Shown here piece after piece: positions 1-11,547 of a stretch of 64,000 nucleotides of DNA (positions are counted from its first letter, which is position 1; every line of letters starts with the position of its first letter). Source of the stretch: Quercus robur (lineage: Eukaryota; Streptophyta; Magnoliopsida; Fagales; Fagaceae); assembly GCF_932294415.1 (NCBI RefSeq), contig NC_065541.1, positions 55,902,290 to 55,966,289 of the forward strand. The letters are read 5' to 3'. The notes under the pieces were generated by a model. That model was not told the origin of the DNA. It saw nothing but the letters and a program-made list of their open reading frames with translations, and did no database searches. Made by a program: the position numbers and the translations under genes.

Positions 1-147
1 AGATAGATTACATGTCTTTTTTTATATGGTTGAATACTGTAAAAACAATCAGCTCTGGCAGCTGTAAGTCATACCTTTGATAAGTTTGGGCAATTTCAAC
101 TTTGATTTTGAATTTGCTATGGTTAACAATTTCTATTGTATTTGCAG

Positions 148-970
148 CTGGACAGGAAAGGTTTGGGACATTAACAAGCTCCTACTACAGAGGTGCTCAT
201 GGAATTATTCTTGGTATGCCACTGCAATTGTGAATTCGAAGATTTTTTACTACTTTGCAAAAAGAGTGACTATATATTTTTTAAAAATTAATTAGTACTT
301 TTATTTCTTCAAGATTTTTTGGTTCAAAATATTTTTCAAAATATTTTAACTTTTTAAGTGAAAATTAACTGCATTATAAAATAGTTAAACAAATGAGCAT
401 ATTACAAAATCTATTTGTGGGAGCATTTTTTGCTCTAAGGAAACTCATGTTTATCCTTAGACAATTTTTGCTTGTCCCACGTTGGAAAGATGACCTTCCC
501 CTTTCTAGCTACCAAACTAGTGGTACTCTTTCTAATTGGCTCATCTCTTATAAGCTGTTTATCTTTAGGCAATTTTTGCTTGTCCCACATTGGAAAGATG
601 GCCTTCCCCTTTCTAGCTTATAAGAGCATCCACAGCAGTGGAGCTAAATTTTTAGCAATTTAGCTCCACCAAAAGTTACTTTATCTATTTTAGCTACACA
701 TATACTACAGCAGTGGATCTATTTTAACTTTCAACACAATAAAATAATATATTCATCACAATAAAATAATATTTCTACTACAATAAAATAATAATATTTT
801 TACTACAATAAAATAATATATCATCACCATCACCACCACAACCCAAACATCCTCCTGTACCACCACCACCGGCCACCAGTCCACAGCAGGAAAGAAGGAA
901 AAAAAAAAAACCACCAACCCAAATCGAACCCACAAATCCACAACCACCACCGGCCACCAGTCCACAGCAG

Positions 971-1004
<34 letters not shown>

Positions 1005-4000
1005 CAAAATGAACCCACAAATCCACAACCACCACCACCACCACCACCAGCCACCAGTCCACAGCAGGAAAAAAAAAAAAAAACCAAATCTCCGATCGGC
1101 AACGTGATACAACCATTGACGGCGTGAAAGAACCAAATCCACATGCAAGCACTCCGCAGCAGTCCACAGCAGGAAAAAAAAAAAAAAAAGCCCAAATCTC
1201 CGATCGGCGGCATGATACAACCATTGGCGGCGTGAAAGAACCAATATCCACATGCAAGCACTCCGATCAGCGGCGAGCTCCATGGGTTTCCCAGTCAGGC
1301 ACTCCGATCAGCGGCGAGCTTCGTGGGTCGGTGATCGGAGTTGAGAGAATGAGACCGGAGTTGAGAGAGTGAGCTTGAGTCGAGCTTCATGGATCGGTGA
1401 CCGGAGTTGAGAGAGTGAGACCGGAGTTGCAGAGTGAACTTGAGAGATGAGAGTGAAAGAGAGAGAGAGAGAGAGAGAGGCATGAAAGAATGAAAAAAAA
1501 AAAACGGAAAGTGTATTATTTTAATAATCCAACCGAATAAAATATATATATATTTTTTTGCTCTCAGCTACAGTGCACATCTATATATAGATGTGCACTG
1601 TAGCAAATCATCTAAAATTTTAGCTTTTGCCTCCACTGTTGCAGCGTGAGTTTTGGGTGTGTGGAGCTAAATTTTAGCAATATAGCTTTATACCTCCTCT
1701 GCTGTGAGTGCTCTAAGGGATGAGCCAATTAGAAAGAGTACCACTAGTTTGGCTAAAGATAAACATGAGTTTTCTTAGAGCAAAAAATGCTCCCACACTA
1801 TTTATTAAGGAATTTCTATTTTGGCACTGAAGCCTTATCCTATATTGTGAGTTAAGTAGGTTTGTAGAGTAAAATATTGAAATTTGTTGGACAGGTTTAT
1901 GAGCTCCAACAACTTTCGTTTGATTTTGCATGCATATAAGATATAGAACCCTTTTCCTGTTTGAATAATGTATATTGCAGTAACTTGGATTGGGTCTAAA
2001 TGAGTCTATTTATAAGCTCAATGGGCCTCACGAAATTACTACCCAAATTAATTAGATCCATTATTATGATGTAGTGGGTGTTCAATATCTAGCCCTTCAC
2101 CTTCTCCTTGCGCATGTATCTAGCTCAATATCTGAGAAAATTCATGTTAGCCCATTAATCACCACAATTAAAAAGAATAAAATAGTTTCTTTCTTTTTTA
2201 AATTGGGATTAAACATTTTCACTAACTCCTGATCTTCTATATTCACTCCCACATCTTTACATTTATGTTGTAACATTTATTCATTTTAATTATTTAATAT
2301 TAAAATGCTCCAACAGAAGCTAAATAAAAATAAGGCACAAATTCACTCAACGTTTTTACATGTTGTTGCCTTTTTATCAACTTCTAAACTTCTTAAATTC
2401 CATGACTCTGGTATTACTCTCTTTCAATAAGGAATGTAGGTCTAACTGTTTTGTGATTACTTGCAATTTTAGTGTATGATGTGACACGGCGTGAAACCTT
2501 TACAAACTTGTCAGATGTATGGGCAAAGGAAGTACAGCTCTACTCCACTAATCAGGAGTGTATCAAGATTCTACTGGGGAATAAAGTTGATAGGGTAAGT
2601 TCTAAGGTCAAACTATCTTTTCCTACTGTGGATAGACACAATTACATTCATGTGAATAAAATTTTAGTGCCCGTAAGGTATAAATAATGTCCAATTTATT
2701 TTGTATTAATTGATAATCTATATATCTTATAACAGATACAAGCTTCATCTTTCCCTTAGTCATACCATGTGAAATTATACACATTTCATGCAGCTGATAT
2801 TTCTCATTCTTATGTTGAGAAATATATTCTAGGAGAATGAGAGGGCAGTAACAAGGGAAGAGGGGTTGGCTCTTGCACAGGAACATAAATGTTACTTCCT
2901 TGAATGTAGTGCGAAAAATAGAGAGAATGTTCGGCAATGCTTCGAAGATCTCACACTAAAGGTATTCTATTTCAGAAAGTCTTACATTTTATTTAACTGT
3001 CATCTTGTATCAGCAATGTTTCAATAGCTTGTTAGACTCTGCCTCACTTGGTAATGTTCCTGTTGTTATATATTGGAGGATGAAAGAATCCCTTGCTGGT
3101 TTGATTGATGATAGCCGGCCCTAATTTAATTGGGATTAATGCTTAGTTGAGCGGAGTTGAATTGCTTTGATTGGTGAGTATTCATTACTTCGTTTAGAAC
3201 CTACCAGCCCATGTAGTACTTCTAGAATGGAGTTGTCCAGTGAATGAAAGGACTAATTATGTCCATTGTATACTTCTGTTTCATAATTGCAAGAGTTGCA
3301 AGAATTTATGTCCTACAACATGATTTTTGCAACCTGAAAGGGCCTTCTAACTGTGTTGCTGAAATATATTATGAATGTTAAATAGTATCTTATCATCAAG
3401 AACACTGCTTCCTGTGGTCGTTAAAAATCATTCTTTGGTGACAAATGCACCTTAAGTTACCTTTGTTAGTAAGTTGGCACCAAAAGTATGACTATGCTCT
3501 AACCTCCTGAGCCAGCCTTGAATCCACTCAACATCAGACATTGCTATAATGAAGTTGGGCAAAGCAAATTTCAGGTCTGATGTGGCCTATTTTACTATGA
3601 AAACCATTAAGCTCTTAACAGCAATGACACTTTGAACCAAATAAGTCAGCTTGGTTTCTGCTGAGGCTGGCAGTGCCTATTGTCATGTTCTCTAACCTAG
3701 TTAGAAATAAGCCCACTGATGATGCAAGTTGTGACATTATTCAATTTTACAATGTTGGCTAGTGGTCATTGCTGGGATGTATGGTCATATATACCGACTT
3801 CATTTCACTTGTATGGTATTGGTGGTAATAATAGTACTTCTAGTGTTAGTCCTGACACAATTTTTTCTATATTGTTAAATTAACACGCAAAATACAACTT
3901 ATAAACACTAGGCGAATGCTGTTATAAGATGAACGCTAGTAATAGTAGCCAATGTCTAGCATTATATTCCTAAATTAATGCCACTTCCTGAATTGTTTTA

Positions 4001-4211
4001 CAGTACTACATCTAGAATGGCATTAAGAGAATCTTTTCTTCATATTCATGGCTTATATTTAATTTGATGCTTTACACATATTTTAACTGAGTTTAATTAG
4101 TTACAGATACTTGAGGTTCCAAGTTTATTAGAAAATGGATCCTCAGTTGTGAAGAAACAAATACAGAAGCAGGTGTACTCAAAAACTCATAGTGGTGGTT
4201 GCTGCTCTTGA
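148..4211 (+). CDS. Rab GTPase, Rab18/RABC subfamily (3' part of gene, four exons)
   Basis: Small GTPase of vesicle traffic or lipid-droplet/ER membranes by family knowledge. Exons read from the sequence: 148-213, 2473-2594, 2833-2961 and 4107-4211, all with GT-AG borders and joining in frame. The protein contains the switch II segment [16 protein letters not shown], the Rab/C motif [13 protein letters not shown], the guanine-specificity box GNKVD and the G5 box ECSAKN. It ends SGGCCS, a double-cysteine geranylgeranylation signal. The first exon starts inside the DTAGQ motif, so the P-loop and switch I exons must lie upstream of the window. Odd point: the residue after ERF is Gly where Arg is usual in RABC proteins. 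The 2.3-kb intron after the first exon holds nested transposons (417-1797). RABC2 versus RABC1 cannot be settled from this part; the SGGCCS tail favours RABC2. Confidence 0.92.
451..618. repeat. Two 60-bp direct repeats in the left arm of the outer element
   Basis: Copies at 451-510 and 559-618 share ttatcyttagRcaatttttg, followed by a tgtcccacrttgg-type block and ending ttctagct, with only a few mismatches. The second copy runs up to the TAA target site of the inner element at 621. The right arm of the host element lacks this block, so it was added after the element's arms existed. Confidence 0.75.
624..1711. mobile_element. Inner PIF/Harbinger-like MITE with TAA target duplication
   Basis: Begins GAGCATCCACAGCAGTGG and ends CTGCTGTGAGTGCTC, forming terminal inverted repeats that extend into GGAGCTAAATTTTAGC-type sequence. 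It is bounded by TAA at 621-623 and 1712-1714, which fits the 3-bp TWA duplication of PIF/Harbinger elements. The interior has no transposase. It holds CCACC-rich sequence, poly(A) runs (one of 32 A at 971-1002), a (GA)n tract near 1456-1479, and a minisatellite whose unit (cgtgaaagaaccaa...atgcaagcactccg) recurs at about 1123 and 1232. Reading frames here are low-complexity artefacts. Confidence 0.75.
1567..1604. repeat. Perfect 38-bp palindrome
   Basis: Each half is GCTACAGTGCACATCTATA or its exact complement, with no spacer (19+19 bp). It lies inside the inner MITE near its right end. It could be the collapsed core of an even smaller nested element, or a cruciform-forming hairpin. Confidence 0.9.
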
Positions 4212-4738
4212 TCTAAATGTTGCATGCCAAGGTTCAACACCAAAAACTACAACTTGCTGCAACAAAACAGAAGACCTCAAGAAGTGGTAGAATTGGCATG
4301 CAGTTGAACCACATCATCTTAAGACAATTTCACAATCGGTTGGAATGTATGATTAAACACTCGTCAGCAAACTTTGCAAGCCATTTTCTCACTTCTATAG
4401 TCATGGGAATTTCTGGGGTCTTGTAACATCTTGTGGTTCATGTAAATATGTATCGTTGTTGAATTTACTTGATGCTGTTAGCCTGTTAGGTTTAGCTTGA
4501 CATTGAGTGAATCAGAAACATGTAAAAAGAATATATGGATCGTGAAGTGAATAATGGTTCTGTATTCAAAACGGTTTCTAGTATATAATATGTTCATGTA
4601 AGAGCTGATGTACAGGCTGAATGCAGAAATTGTGCTTGCTTTCTTGTGAAACTAGAGCATAACTAGTCAGAACTCTGATATTTATGTAATTGAAAAGATA
4701 AACTTGAAAATGATAGTATGGAAATATGGGTTGGGCTT

Positions 4739-4844
4739 GTGTCCAGTGGCCAGTTCCACTGGACACGCTAGGATACGAACACGTGATTAAAATTGGACAC
4801 GTGTCCGCATCTCAATGCGTCTAGTAAAACTGGCCATTGGACAC
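4739..4844. repeat. Short foldback repeat
   Basis: GTGTCCAGTGGCCAGTT at 4739-4755 is repeated inverted, with one mismatch, as AACTGGCCATTGGACAC at 4828-4844. Internal GGACAC/GTGTCC words occur between them. MITE-like in size (106 bp); no clear target duplication was seen. Confidence 0.6.
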
Positions 4845-4922
4845 AAATATCTGACATTTAATAACATATGGAAAAATCTAGGAAATATCATTTTCAAGAA
4901 CCTATCAAGATGGTAGGCTTTA

Positions 4923-5042
4923 TTTCATTGACAATTATATCATTTTCAAGGTGATAGACTTTAATAACATACGAAAAATGTAATTTTATCAAGAACCTAT
5001 CAACATTCTGCTGAGAAGGTGATATATAATTGTCAATGAAAT
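4923..5042. repeat. Inverted repeat around an internal near-duplication
   Basis: TTTCATTGACAATTATAT near 4923 and its complement ATATAATTGTCAATGAAA near 5024 form arms about 85 bp apart. The phrase aataacatayg...tcaagaacctatcaa occurs both just before (about 4861) and within the loop (about 4963). This looks like a small degraded foldback element. Confidence 0.5.
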
Positions 5043-5087
5043 AGCTCATCTTTCTACACAAAGCTCTCCTTCCAAAGCATCACCAGA

Positions 5088-5201
5088 GTGGACTAAAATG
5101 AACCGAACTGGGTCGAATGAGACCAAAGTGGGGTTAAATGGACCGAATGGACTGAAGTGGACTGAATGGATTGAAATAGAATGAATGGACCGAAATGTTA
5201 G
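5088..5201. repeat. Degenerate ~10-bp tandem repeat (GGACCGAATG type)
   Basis: Runs such as gaccgaactgggtcgaatga, ggaccgaatggactgaagtg and gaatgaatggaccgaaatg form a cryptic repeat of about 10 bp. The motif is the reverse complement of the larger array at 55874-56330. Confidence 0.6.
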
Positions 5202-5591
5202 GTTGATGTCTCTTAATAAGAGCGTAGCAACAATAAAAGCTACGCCATAACTTTTAGATATTTATAGATATAGAAATATATTGTGGAATAGTTATTCCTA
5301 TCTAAAATGGTTATAATAATGATTCCTTAATACACATAACACCATTTAAATTTACTATATTTCCAAAATATACAAACTTTTCATATGCATCATTTTGTAT
5401 GAATTTCCCATAGTTATCTACCAAATTTATGAATAGAAATAATTATTCTATAATAATATTTTTTATAACCAATAATAAGATTATTATTTTTAACATAGCT
5501 CCATTCAATCTACTAAATGCGTCCTTAAAAGTTAAAATTATATTGTCATACATTTTAGTAATTGATGGAGAATAACTATGACGTATCAAAT

Positions 5592-5690
5592 CAGCTCGGC
5601 AATTGATGAAGTGACTGATGTGGTAGCTTGGTCCAGCTCGGCAATTGATGAAGCGATTGATGTGGCAGCTCGGACCAATGAGGAGTTAGC
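5592..5690. repeat. 42-bp tandem duplication
   Basis: CAGCTCGGCAATTGATGAAG starts a unit at 5592 and again at 5634. A third, partial cagctcgg lies at about 5666. The units differ by a few substitutions. Confidence 0.75.
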
Positions 5691-5699
5691 TCGGCCTGT

Positions 5700-5990
5700 A
5701 GGGAATTAACATGAAATTCTCAAGCCTGTGAGAAACAAAAATAGAGAAAACACACGCCAAAGAAAAATAATCACATGCACAAGACAATATTTACGTGGTT
5801 CGGTAATTTGCCCACGTCCACGGAACTGTAGGGATTTCACTATTATCAGAAAAAAAATACAAAGTGCGGCAGTACAATTTTTTTCTCTCTCAAAAACTAC
5901 ATCAAGAAAACCCTAATCACCAAAAATAATGGTTTCTATGTCCTGTGCACAGGATTCACAATGGGCTACAAAACAGGCCAAAAGTTTTTC
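5700..5990. mobile_element. Probable LTR-retrotransposon remnant
   Basis: The stretch contains aatatttacgtggttcggta followed by cccacgtccacgg. This wording is familiar to me from the LTRs of plant copia-type elements. No termini, target duplication or coding region could be defined, so it is only a tentative fragment. The rest of 5990-7735 has no recognisable gene. Confidence 0.3.
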
Positions 5991-6281
5991 TTAGGGACAT
6001 TGCCCCCAGACCCCCAAGAGGCTTGTCCATGAGTACTACAGCTTAGGCCTATTGGCCTAAGCCTTCGCTCCATGGACTAAGTTTCAAAAAATCTCTCATT
6101 AAAAAACCACACAACATTATTTCAGGTCGAGCTATTATCCAAATCAAATACAACTAGACTCCACAAAACCCAACACGGGCAAAGCATCTAAAAGCCAGCC
6201 AAGTTCACCAAGGTCAAATTCCACATTTATGGGAAGTCCTACGTATCCTCCTGTCATCTCTAAATCTCATGCCACAAACTC

Positions 6282-6440
6282 GGGTAATTATCGAGCACTC
6301 CCAGAGTACCATAAATGTATACTCTCCCATCTCACATAACTATCGGTTTCACTAATTAAATTTAAGGTGGGACCACACAATTCATGTGAAATGAGAGAGT
6401 ATGCATTTATGGTACTTCCAGAGTATTCAATAATTTTCCC
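6282..6440. mobile_element. 159-bp MITE-like inverted repeat
   Basis: The left arm reads gggtaattatcgagcactcc then agagtaccataaatgtatac. The right arm is its imperfect complement, with atgcatttatggtacttcca and ending caataattttccc. Arms of about 45 bp surround a 60-bp core. No autonomous functions. The exact target duplication is unclear because the flanking AATTA is itself palindromic. Confidence 0.6.
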
Positions 6441-7312
6441 ATAAACCCTTAGTGGATAAATTGAGATTCCTAAATTAAAGGAAAGAGACTGAGTGAGAAA
6501 AAATCCCCAAAATTTTAGAATAATTCAATCTTCAATAGCAATATAAATAACACCTATCATCAACTTAAGTTACAAGATACGCATTTACACAACTTCTTAA
6601 CTCTTAACTCTCTAATTGGTTACTAACTTAAGCATTGGAAAATCTCCTTGCCGTAATTCCGATAAGTCTTTGGTATTTGGTGTAGTTGTTCTTGGATCTA
6701 ATATAACCTCTGATTAGTAATAATCCACTAGTTTCCCAGTTTGAATTGATTGGAACTTCCTAGGAAAATTGAACAACTCAGGAATTGTTGGATTTACTAG
6801 AACTTACAACCATATTTAAAGCAATGGGTGGTCCTTGAATGCTCCATAACCCACATGAAAAATTGTGATTTGTCTTGTTATTATGTAAACAATTACTAAC
6901 CTTTGGTCAATGACAGGCAAAGAACAATTGACAATTATACTCCAATAGGACAATCCGACCATCAAATGTGTGAAAAAGAAAGAAAATTAATATTACATGA
7001 CTGTATCCAATCTCAACAAGGCCAGCTTTGATCTCTCTTTTTTGGCCGAGGCGCAAGCGACAAAAATGGTTGAACAAAACTATGATATAAAAGAAACATT
7101 TTGTTATTGTCATAATCTCACTATATATATAATCTGCCGGCTTGCTTGGTTCAAAACTACATTGAATAACCACATTGTAAGGAGGAGTCCACCTTGGTAC
7201 AAATGCTTGGTTTTTTTTTTTTTTTTTTTTCCTGGTTATTTTATTTACTCATTTTCTTAGTAAGATCCACCCCTTTAGACCACCTCTTGCTATATACATT
7301 TAAGCTCAAAGT

Positions 7313-7350
<38 letters not shown>

Positions 7351-7735
7351 GTCTCCCATCTCCAACATAAAACCATATAAATAGAAATCAAAGTAGTTTT
7401 AGGATCACAAATTATTCTATAATAACTTTTTTGCCACAACTCTGACATGACAAATTGTAAGTAGTTAGCTATCACTAAGACTACTTACATATGGACTCAC
7501 TATTTTTTCTTCACCAATTATACTTTGTAACATAACAATTATGGCAAGAAGTTATGAAATATTTTATGGTCCTAAAATTTTTCATAGAAGTGTTATAAGA
7601 TAAACATAACATTCATCTTCAAAATGAAACACATTCTTATCTACCACAACTAGATAATGCTAATTCAGAGCATATAAAAATACGAGATGAGAAGAGAAAA
7701 TTTAGATATAGATAAATACCATAGTGGTGGTGCAG
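6441..7735. other. No gene seen; simple repeats only
   Basis: AT-rich spacer upstream of the SKU5-like pseudogene. It holds a poly(T) run at about 7208-7230 and an (AC)n(AT)n microsatellite at 7314-7350. I looked for the missing first exon of the pseudogene (a signal peptide followed by a cupredoxin start) and did not find it here. Confidence 0.6.
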
Positions 7736-10596
7736 GAATGGCATACAACAAAGATTGAACTCATGGCAAGATGGAGTGTCTGGCACAAATTGCCCAATCC
7801 AGCCCAGTAAGAATTGGACTTATGTGTTCCAGACCAAGGACCAGATTGGGAGCTTCTTTTATTTTCCCTCAATCAACTTCTATAAAGCTGGTGGTGGGTT
7901 TGGGCCAACTCGAGTTAACAATCGGGAAGTCATAAAAGTACCATTTCCCAAACCGGAAGCTAAATTTGACCTTCTTATTGGTGATTGGTATCAAAAAAGT
8001 TACAAGGTATACTTCCACTTTACCATCTTTTGAGACTAATCACATTTATTAACATGTCATTTTATAAGTTGTTTTTTTTATAGTAAAATTGATAATAATT
8101 TCAACCTCATATTATATGCTCTCTAATAAAAGTTGTCTAGAAGTTATGGTTGTGTCAAATGACTATCTCCTCTTTACAACAAATGGTTAAAATACTAAAT
8201 TTTAAGAAATTTAAAATTCAGTTTCTCAAAAAAAAAAAAAAAAAGAAATTTAAAATTCTACTCTAACTATAGTTCAGTTTAGGAAAAACTCTATTAGATA
8301 AATTTTAAGAAATATAAAATTAATTCTCCAATGAAAATTATATTAAAAGAAATTTCAAGAATTTTAAAATTTTAATTTAATTATTTTTGATCATCTATCA
8401 TAATTTTTTTTATTTTAATATAATAAAATTCTTAAGCCAAATAGCCTAATATATGTTTGCATTTCGATAAGTTAATTTAGATGAAACTCTAATAAAATTT
8501 CAAGTGATTCACTAAAGTTTTGATAATTTTATTTTATATATAATTTTTAAATTCCGTATATCGCAAAAATTCATACTACTAATATTAAATAAAAGTGGTA
8601 CGAAGATGTTACAGGATATCAGGTCCTCGATGAACACTACGGTTATAGCCAATAGCAGCCTCCCAGATATGATGCTTATGAATGAATGGCAAAGGCCCAT
8701 TTTTGAACCCTCTATCAAAAACCTATGAGTCCTTTACTGTCACACAAGGTGCAAAGGCAAAATTTCTGACTGTCCAATGGGCCATTGAGCCAAACTTTTT
8801 GGGCCCATTGGGCTATTCAACACAGTTGTAATTTTTTTTTGACAATATTATGATTTTATATAGGGAAGATACAGATTTAGGATATCAAATGTGGGTATTG
8901 CGTGGAGTTTCAATTTCAGAATTCAGAATCATCGAATGGTGGTGGTTGAAACAGAAGGATCTTAAACAAATGAATAACTTTGGACTCTCTTGATGTGCAT
9001 GTTGGCCAGTCCTACTCTGTTCTTGTCACAGCCGATCAGATCACTGCAGATTATTTCATTGTGGCAAGCCCTAAAATGTGGGCTAGTGGGCATTGGTGTG
9101 CTACACTATGGTAACTCTACTACCCCTCCTACTGGGGCTCTTCCAAGTGGGCCTCAGCCATTTGATCTCGAATTCTCCATCAATCAAGCTAAATCCATTA
9201 GGCAGCGATCAAAGTAGGGGTGTTTCTCTACATCTTCTTCTTCCCGATTATGGCTAAGTTTATTTTTAATGAAAGTTCGAGGTTTTCTTTTACAATATAT
9301 ATGCATTCTTATATTGCATACAACAAGTCTAGGAATAAGCTTCTTTTACAATGGTTGGCGTGATCAGCTTTGATTGGCATATAAAAAAAAATGATATTAG
9401 TGGTAGGTCTATGTGAAAGTCATATTATTACAATTGTAACATGCCACCTTAACAAGTTGTGAAAATTGTTATAAAAAAAATTGTGTTCTTAAGATTGCTT
9501 TTTTGGCATAACTAAGGCCTGTATAATTTAGGAGTTATTATAGGGTACAAGATATGATTTAGGCTCTCTTCTGATGACATTTCCATATATTTAGTGTACC
9601 TATTAGAGTTTGCTCTTATAGCCTGATTAAAACACACATGAACGGACATAGAATGCTTTCTACTTGGCTATTTTTGTAACATTGTATATTTTCCATAAAT
9701 CTCTAACAATTTCTTGTATTTTTTTTTTTTGTTGTGAAGATGGAACATGACAGCAGGTGCTGCAAAGGCCTAACCCACAAGGAACTTTCAATGTAACAAA
9801 TGTGACATTATCTCAGACCTTCATTCTCAGTACATCAACAGCAGAGATCAATGGTGCACCTCGCTACACAGTTAACAATGTGTCCTATCTGACCCCAGAT
9901 ACCCCGCTAAAACTGGCTGATCAATTTGCCAATGGGTCTGGTGTTTACGTACTCGATGAGTTTTCAACTAATTTTACGAATCCTGAGTCTATGGGAGTTT
10001 TTGTTGCAACTGGGAAGCACAGAGGCTGGATAGAACTGGTGTTTAAAAATGATCTAGACGTTATGGATACTTGGCATCTTGATGGTTTCGGATTTTATGT
10101 TGTGGGGTAAGCCTCTTCATTACTAATTCCATCATGATTCATGAAGCTTAATTGGATTTTCCCTACCATCAGTTAGCAAAGGCTAAAGGCCACACGGTTT
10201 GTCAAAACACAAGGCCATGCTCTTATCTCGTAGGAGTTAGGACCTTAAAACAATAGGTTAAGGCTTCATTCCAATGCACTAGAGTATTGAACAGGTTACG
10301 AGAATTAATATGAGATCAATTTTAGATGTGTTGTGTCCGTATCACGTATGGTGGTTTATTGCATTGGACAAAAGCCAAATCTAAAATAATATTGCTAAAT
10401 TACGTGATAAATGACGGTTTGTTTAAAGATTTTAAATTATTAGGAAATATGATGAATTAATTATTTAACCATTATTATTCTAACATTTCTTAATGTGTTT
10501 TGTTAATCTATCTTTAGCTTTGGTAAAGGAAAATGGTCACCTAAATCACGCTCTACTTACAACCTTTCCGACCTTGTTGTTCGTTCAAGCGTTCAG

Positions 10597-10597
10597 G

Positions 10598-10628
<31 letters not shown>
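10597..10628. repeat. (CT)n microsatellite
   Basis: A run of CT dinucleotides directly after the 5' splice site of the fourth visible exon of the SKU5-like pseudogene. Confidence 0.85.
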
Positions 10629-10780
10629 ACAAAATAATAGTTGTAATTTTAACTAGAATCATTTTTCCCCACAAGACATAAGGCTTAGGGGCCTTACAAC
10701 ACAAGGTAATAAATGTAGTGTACATGCATGTTTAGGTATACCCTGGAAGATGGAGTGCAGTTTATGCATATCTTGACAAC

Positions 10781-10902
10781 CACTACAAAACGTGGGGGCC
10801 TTGGGCCGCGTTTTTTAAGCCGTGGCTATAAAAAACGCGGCCCAAGATAGACTGAAGCCGCGTTTCATAAAAACGGGGCCATAGAACCTTTTTTTTGTAG
10901 TG
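10781..10902. mobile_element. 122-bp CACTA-type MITE inside an exon
   Basis: Starts CACTACAAAA and ends TTTTTTGTAGTG, the CACTA-superfamily terminus. It is flanked by the 3-bp duplication AAC at 10778-10780 and 10903-10905. Removing the element plus one AAC restores the conserved reading D-N-P-G-M-W-N of SKU5-like proteins. Internal sequence carries ccgcgttttttaagccgtgg and its inverted partner aacgcggccc, a subterminal motif that resembles the ends of the larger element at 49.1-55.6 kb. Confidence 0.9.
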
Positions 10903-11547
10903 AACCCTGGAATGTGGAACTTGAGATCACAACTCTTGAAAAATTGGTACTTGGACCAAGAACTCTATCTAAGAGTTTATGATGTTGATCCCAACCCTGC
11001 CAAGGAGCGTCCACCCCACGAAATCTCCTTCTATGTGGTTAGTGCATGCCCTATTTAATAAGTTATATGACTTGTTTAAATATTTCAATAAATCATGTGA
11101 TTTATATAGGTGAATAATTTTATAAATCACTACATAGTGGATTAGAGAAGATTCATTCAAACTTATTATGAGAAAAACTTTGTCCTTATTCTCCCTCTAA
11201 TATATTTGACCTCTCAACTATTAATCATGTTAAGTTAAATCATCCAACTTTCAAATCAATTTCTTCATCGAATTTGTTCTCATTTAAATTTAACAAAATT
11301 AACAGATGTAACAAATTGTACATTTGTTAAAAAGTTATTATGAAATGTAAAAAATCTTAAAATCTCTTTATAATAAGTTAACCTTATTTTTATCTTCTTT
11401 TTGTCGAAGTTATGTTTCGGTAGCTTATTTTGTTTCTTAATGCTGTTTACAGGAAAGTGCCAACCTTTAGCTCCCCCACCCCAACCCTAACCTCCACCTC
11501 CACCTCCATCGTCGGCTAGTGGATTGTCTTCACAAATATCATGGTAA

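Larger units (their letters stand above)
417..1797. mobile_element. Outer inverted-repeat element in the Rab intron, host of a second element
   Basis: The two ends are inverted copies beginning TGTGGGAGCATTTTTTGCTC. The right arm (about 1715-1797) matches the left arm (417-459 and 511-545) once a 52-bp block in the left arm is skipped. The element is flanked by a direct CTATT at 412-416 and 1798-1802, read as a target-site duplication. No coding capacity of its own is visible. The superfamily is uncertain, because a 5-bp duplication does not fit the common TIR superfamilies cleanly. Confidence 0.7.
7736..11547 (+). pseudogene. SKU5-similar (monocopper-oxidase-like / L-ascorbate oxidase homologue) pseudogene
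   Basis: Family role: GPI-anchored or secreted multicopper-oxidase-like wall proteins affecting directional growth. Remnant exons: 7736-8006 (RLNSWQDGVSGTNCPI, DQIGSFFYFPS, LLIGDWYQKSYK), about 8583-9215 (SLPDMMLMN, YESFTVTQG, SFNFRIQNH, VHVGQSYSVLVTADQ, SINQAKSIRQ), about 9741-10106 (RPNPQGTFNVTNV, TPLKLADQF, DTWHLDGFGFYVVG), 10518-10596 (GFGKGKWSPKSRSTYNLSD), 10736-11037 (VYPGRWSAVYAYLDN, DPNPAKERPP) and 11453-11547 (proline-rich tail, stop TAA). Breaks: the signal-peptide exon is missing; there are frameshifts near 8727, 8965-8985, 9100, 9763 and 11015; a TAA follows ETEGS; a TAA lies in the tail; and a CACTA MITE sits at 10781-10902. In the middle exon about 110 bp of unrelated sequence separates two pieces of the same domain. 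This is clearly a dead copy. Confidence 0.88.

Noticed and set aside
756-1283. Long overlapping minus-strand frames rich in Phe, Trp and Val
   Set aside because: They are translations of poly(A) and CCACC repeats inside a MITE, open in all three frames; not genes.
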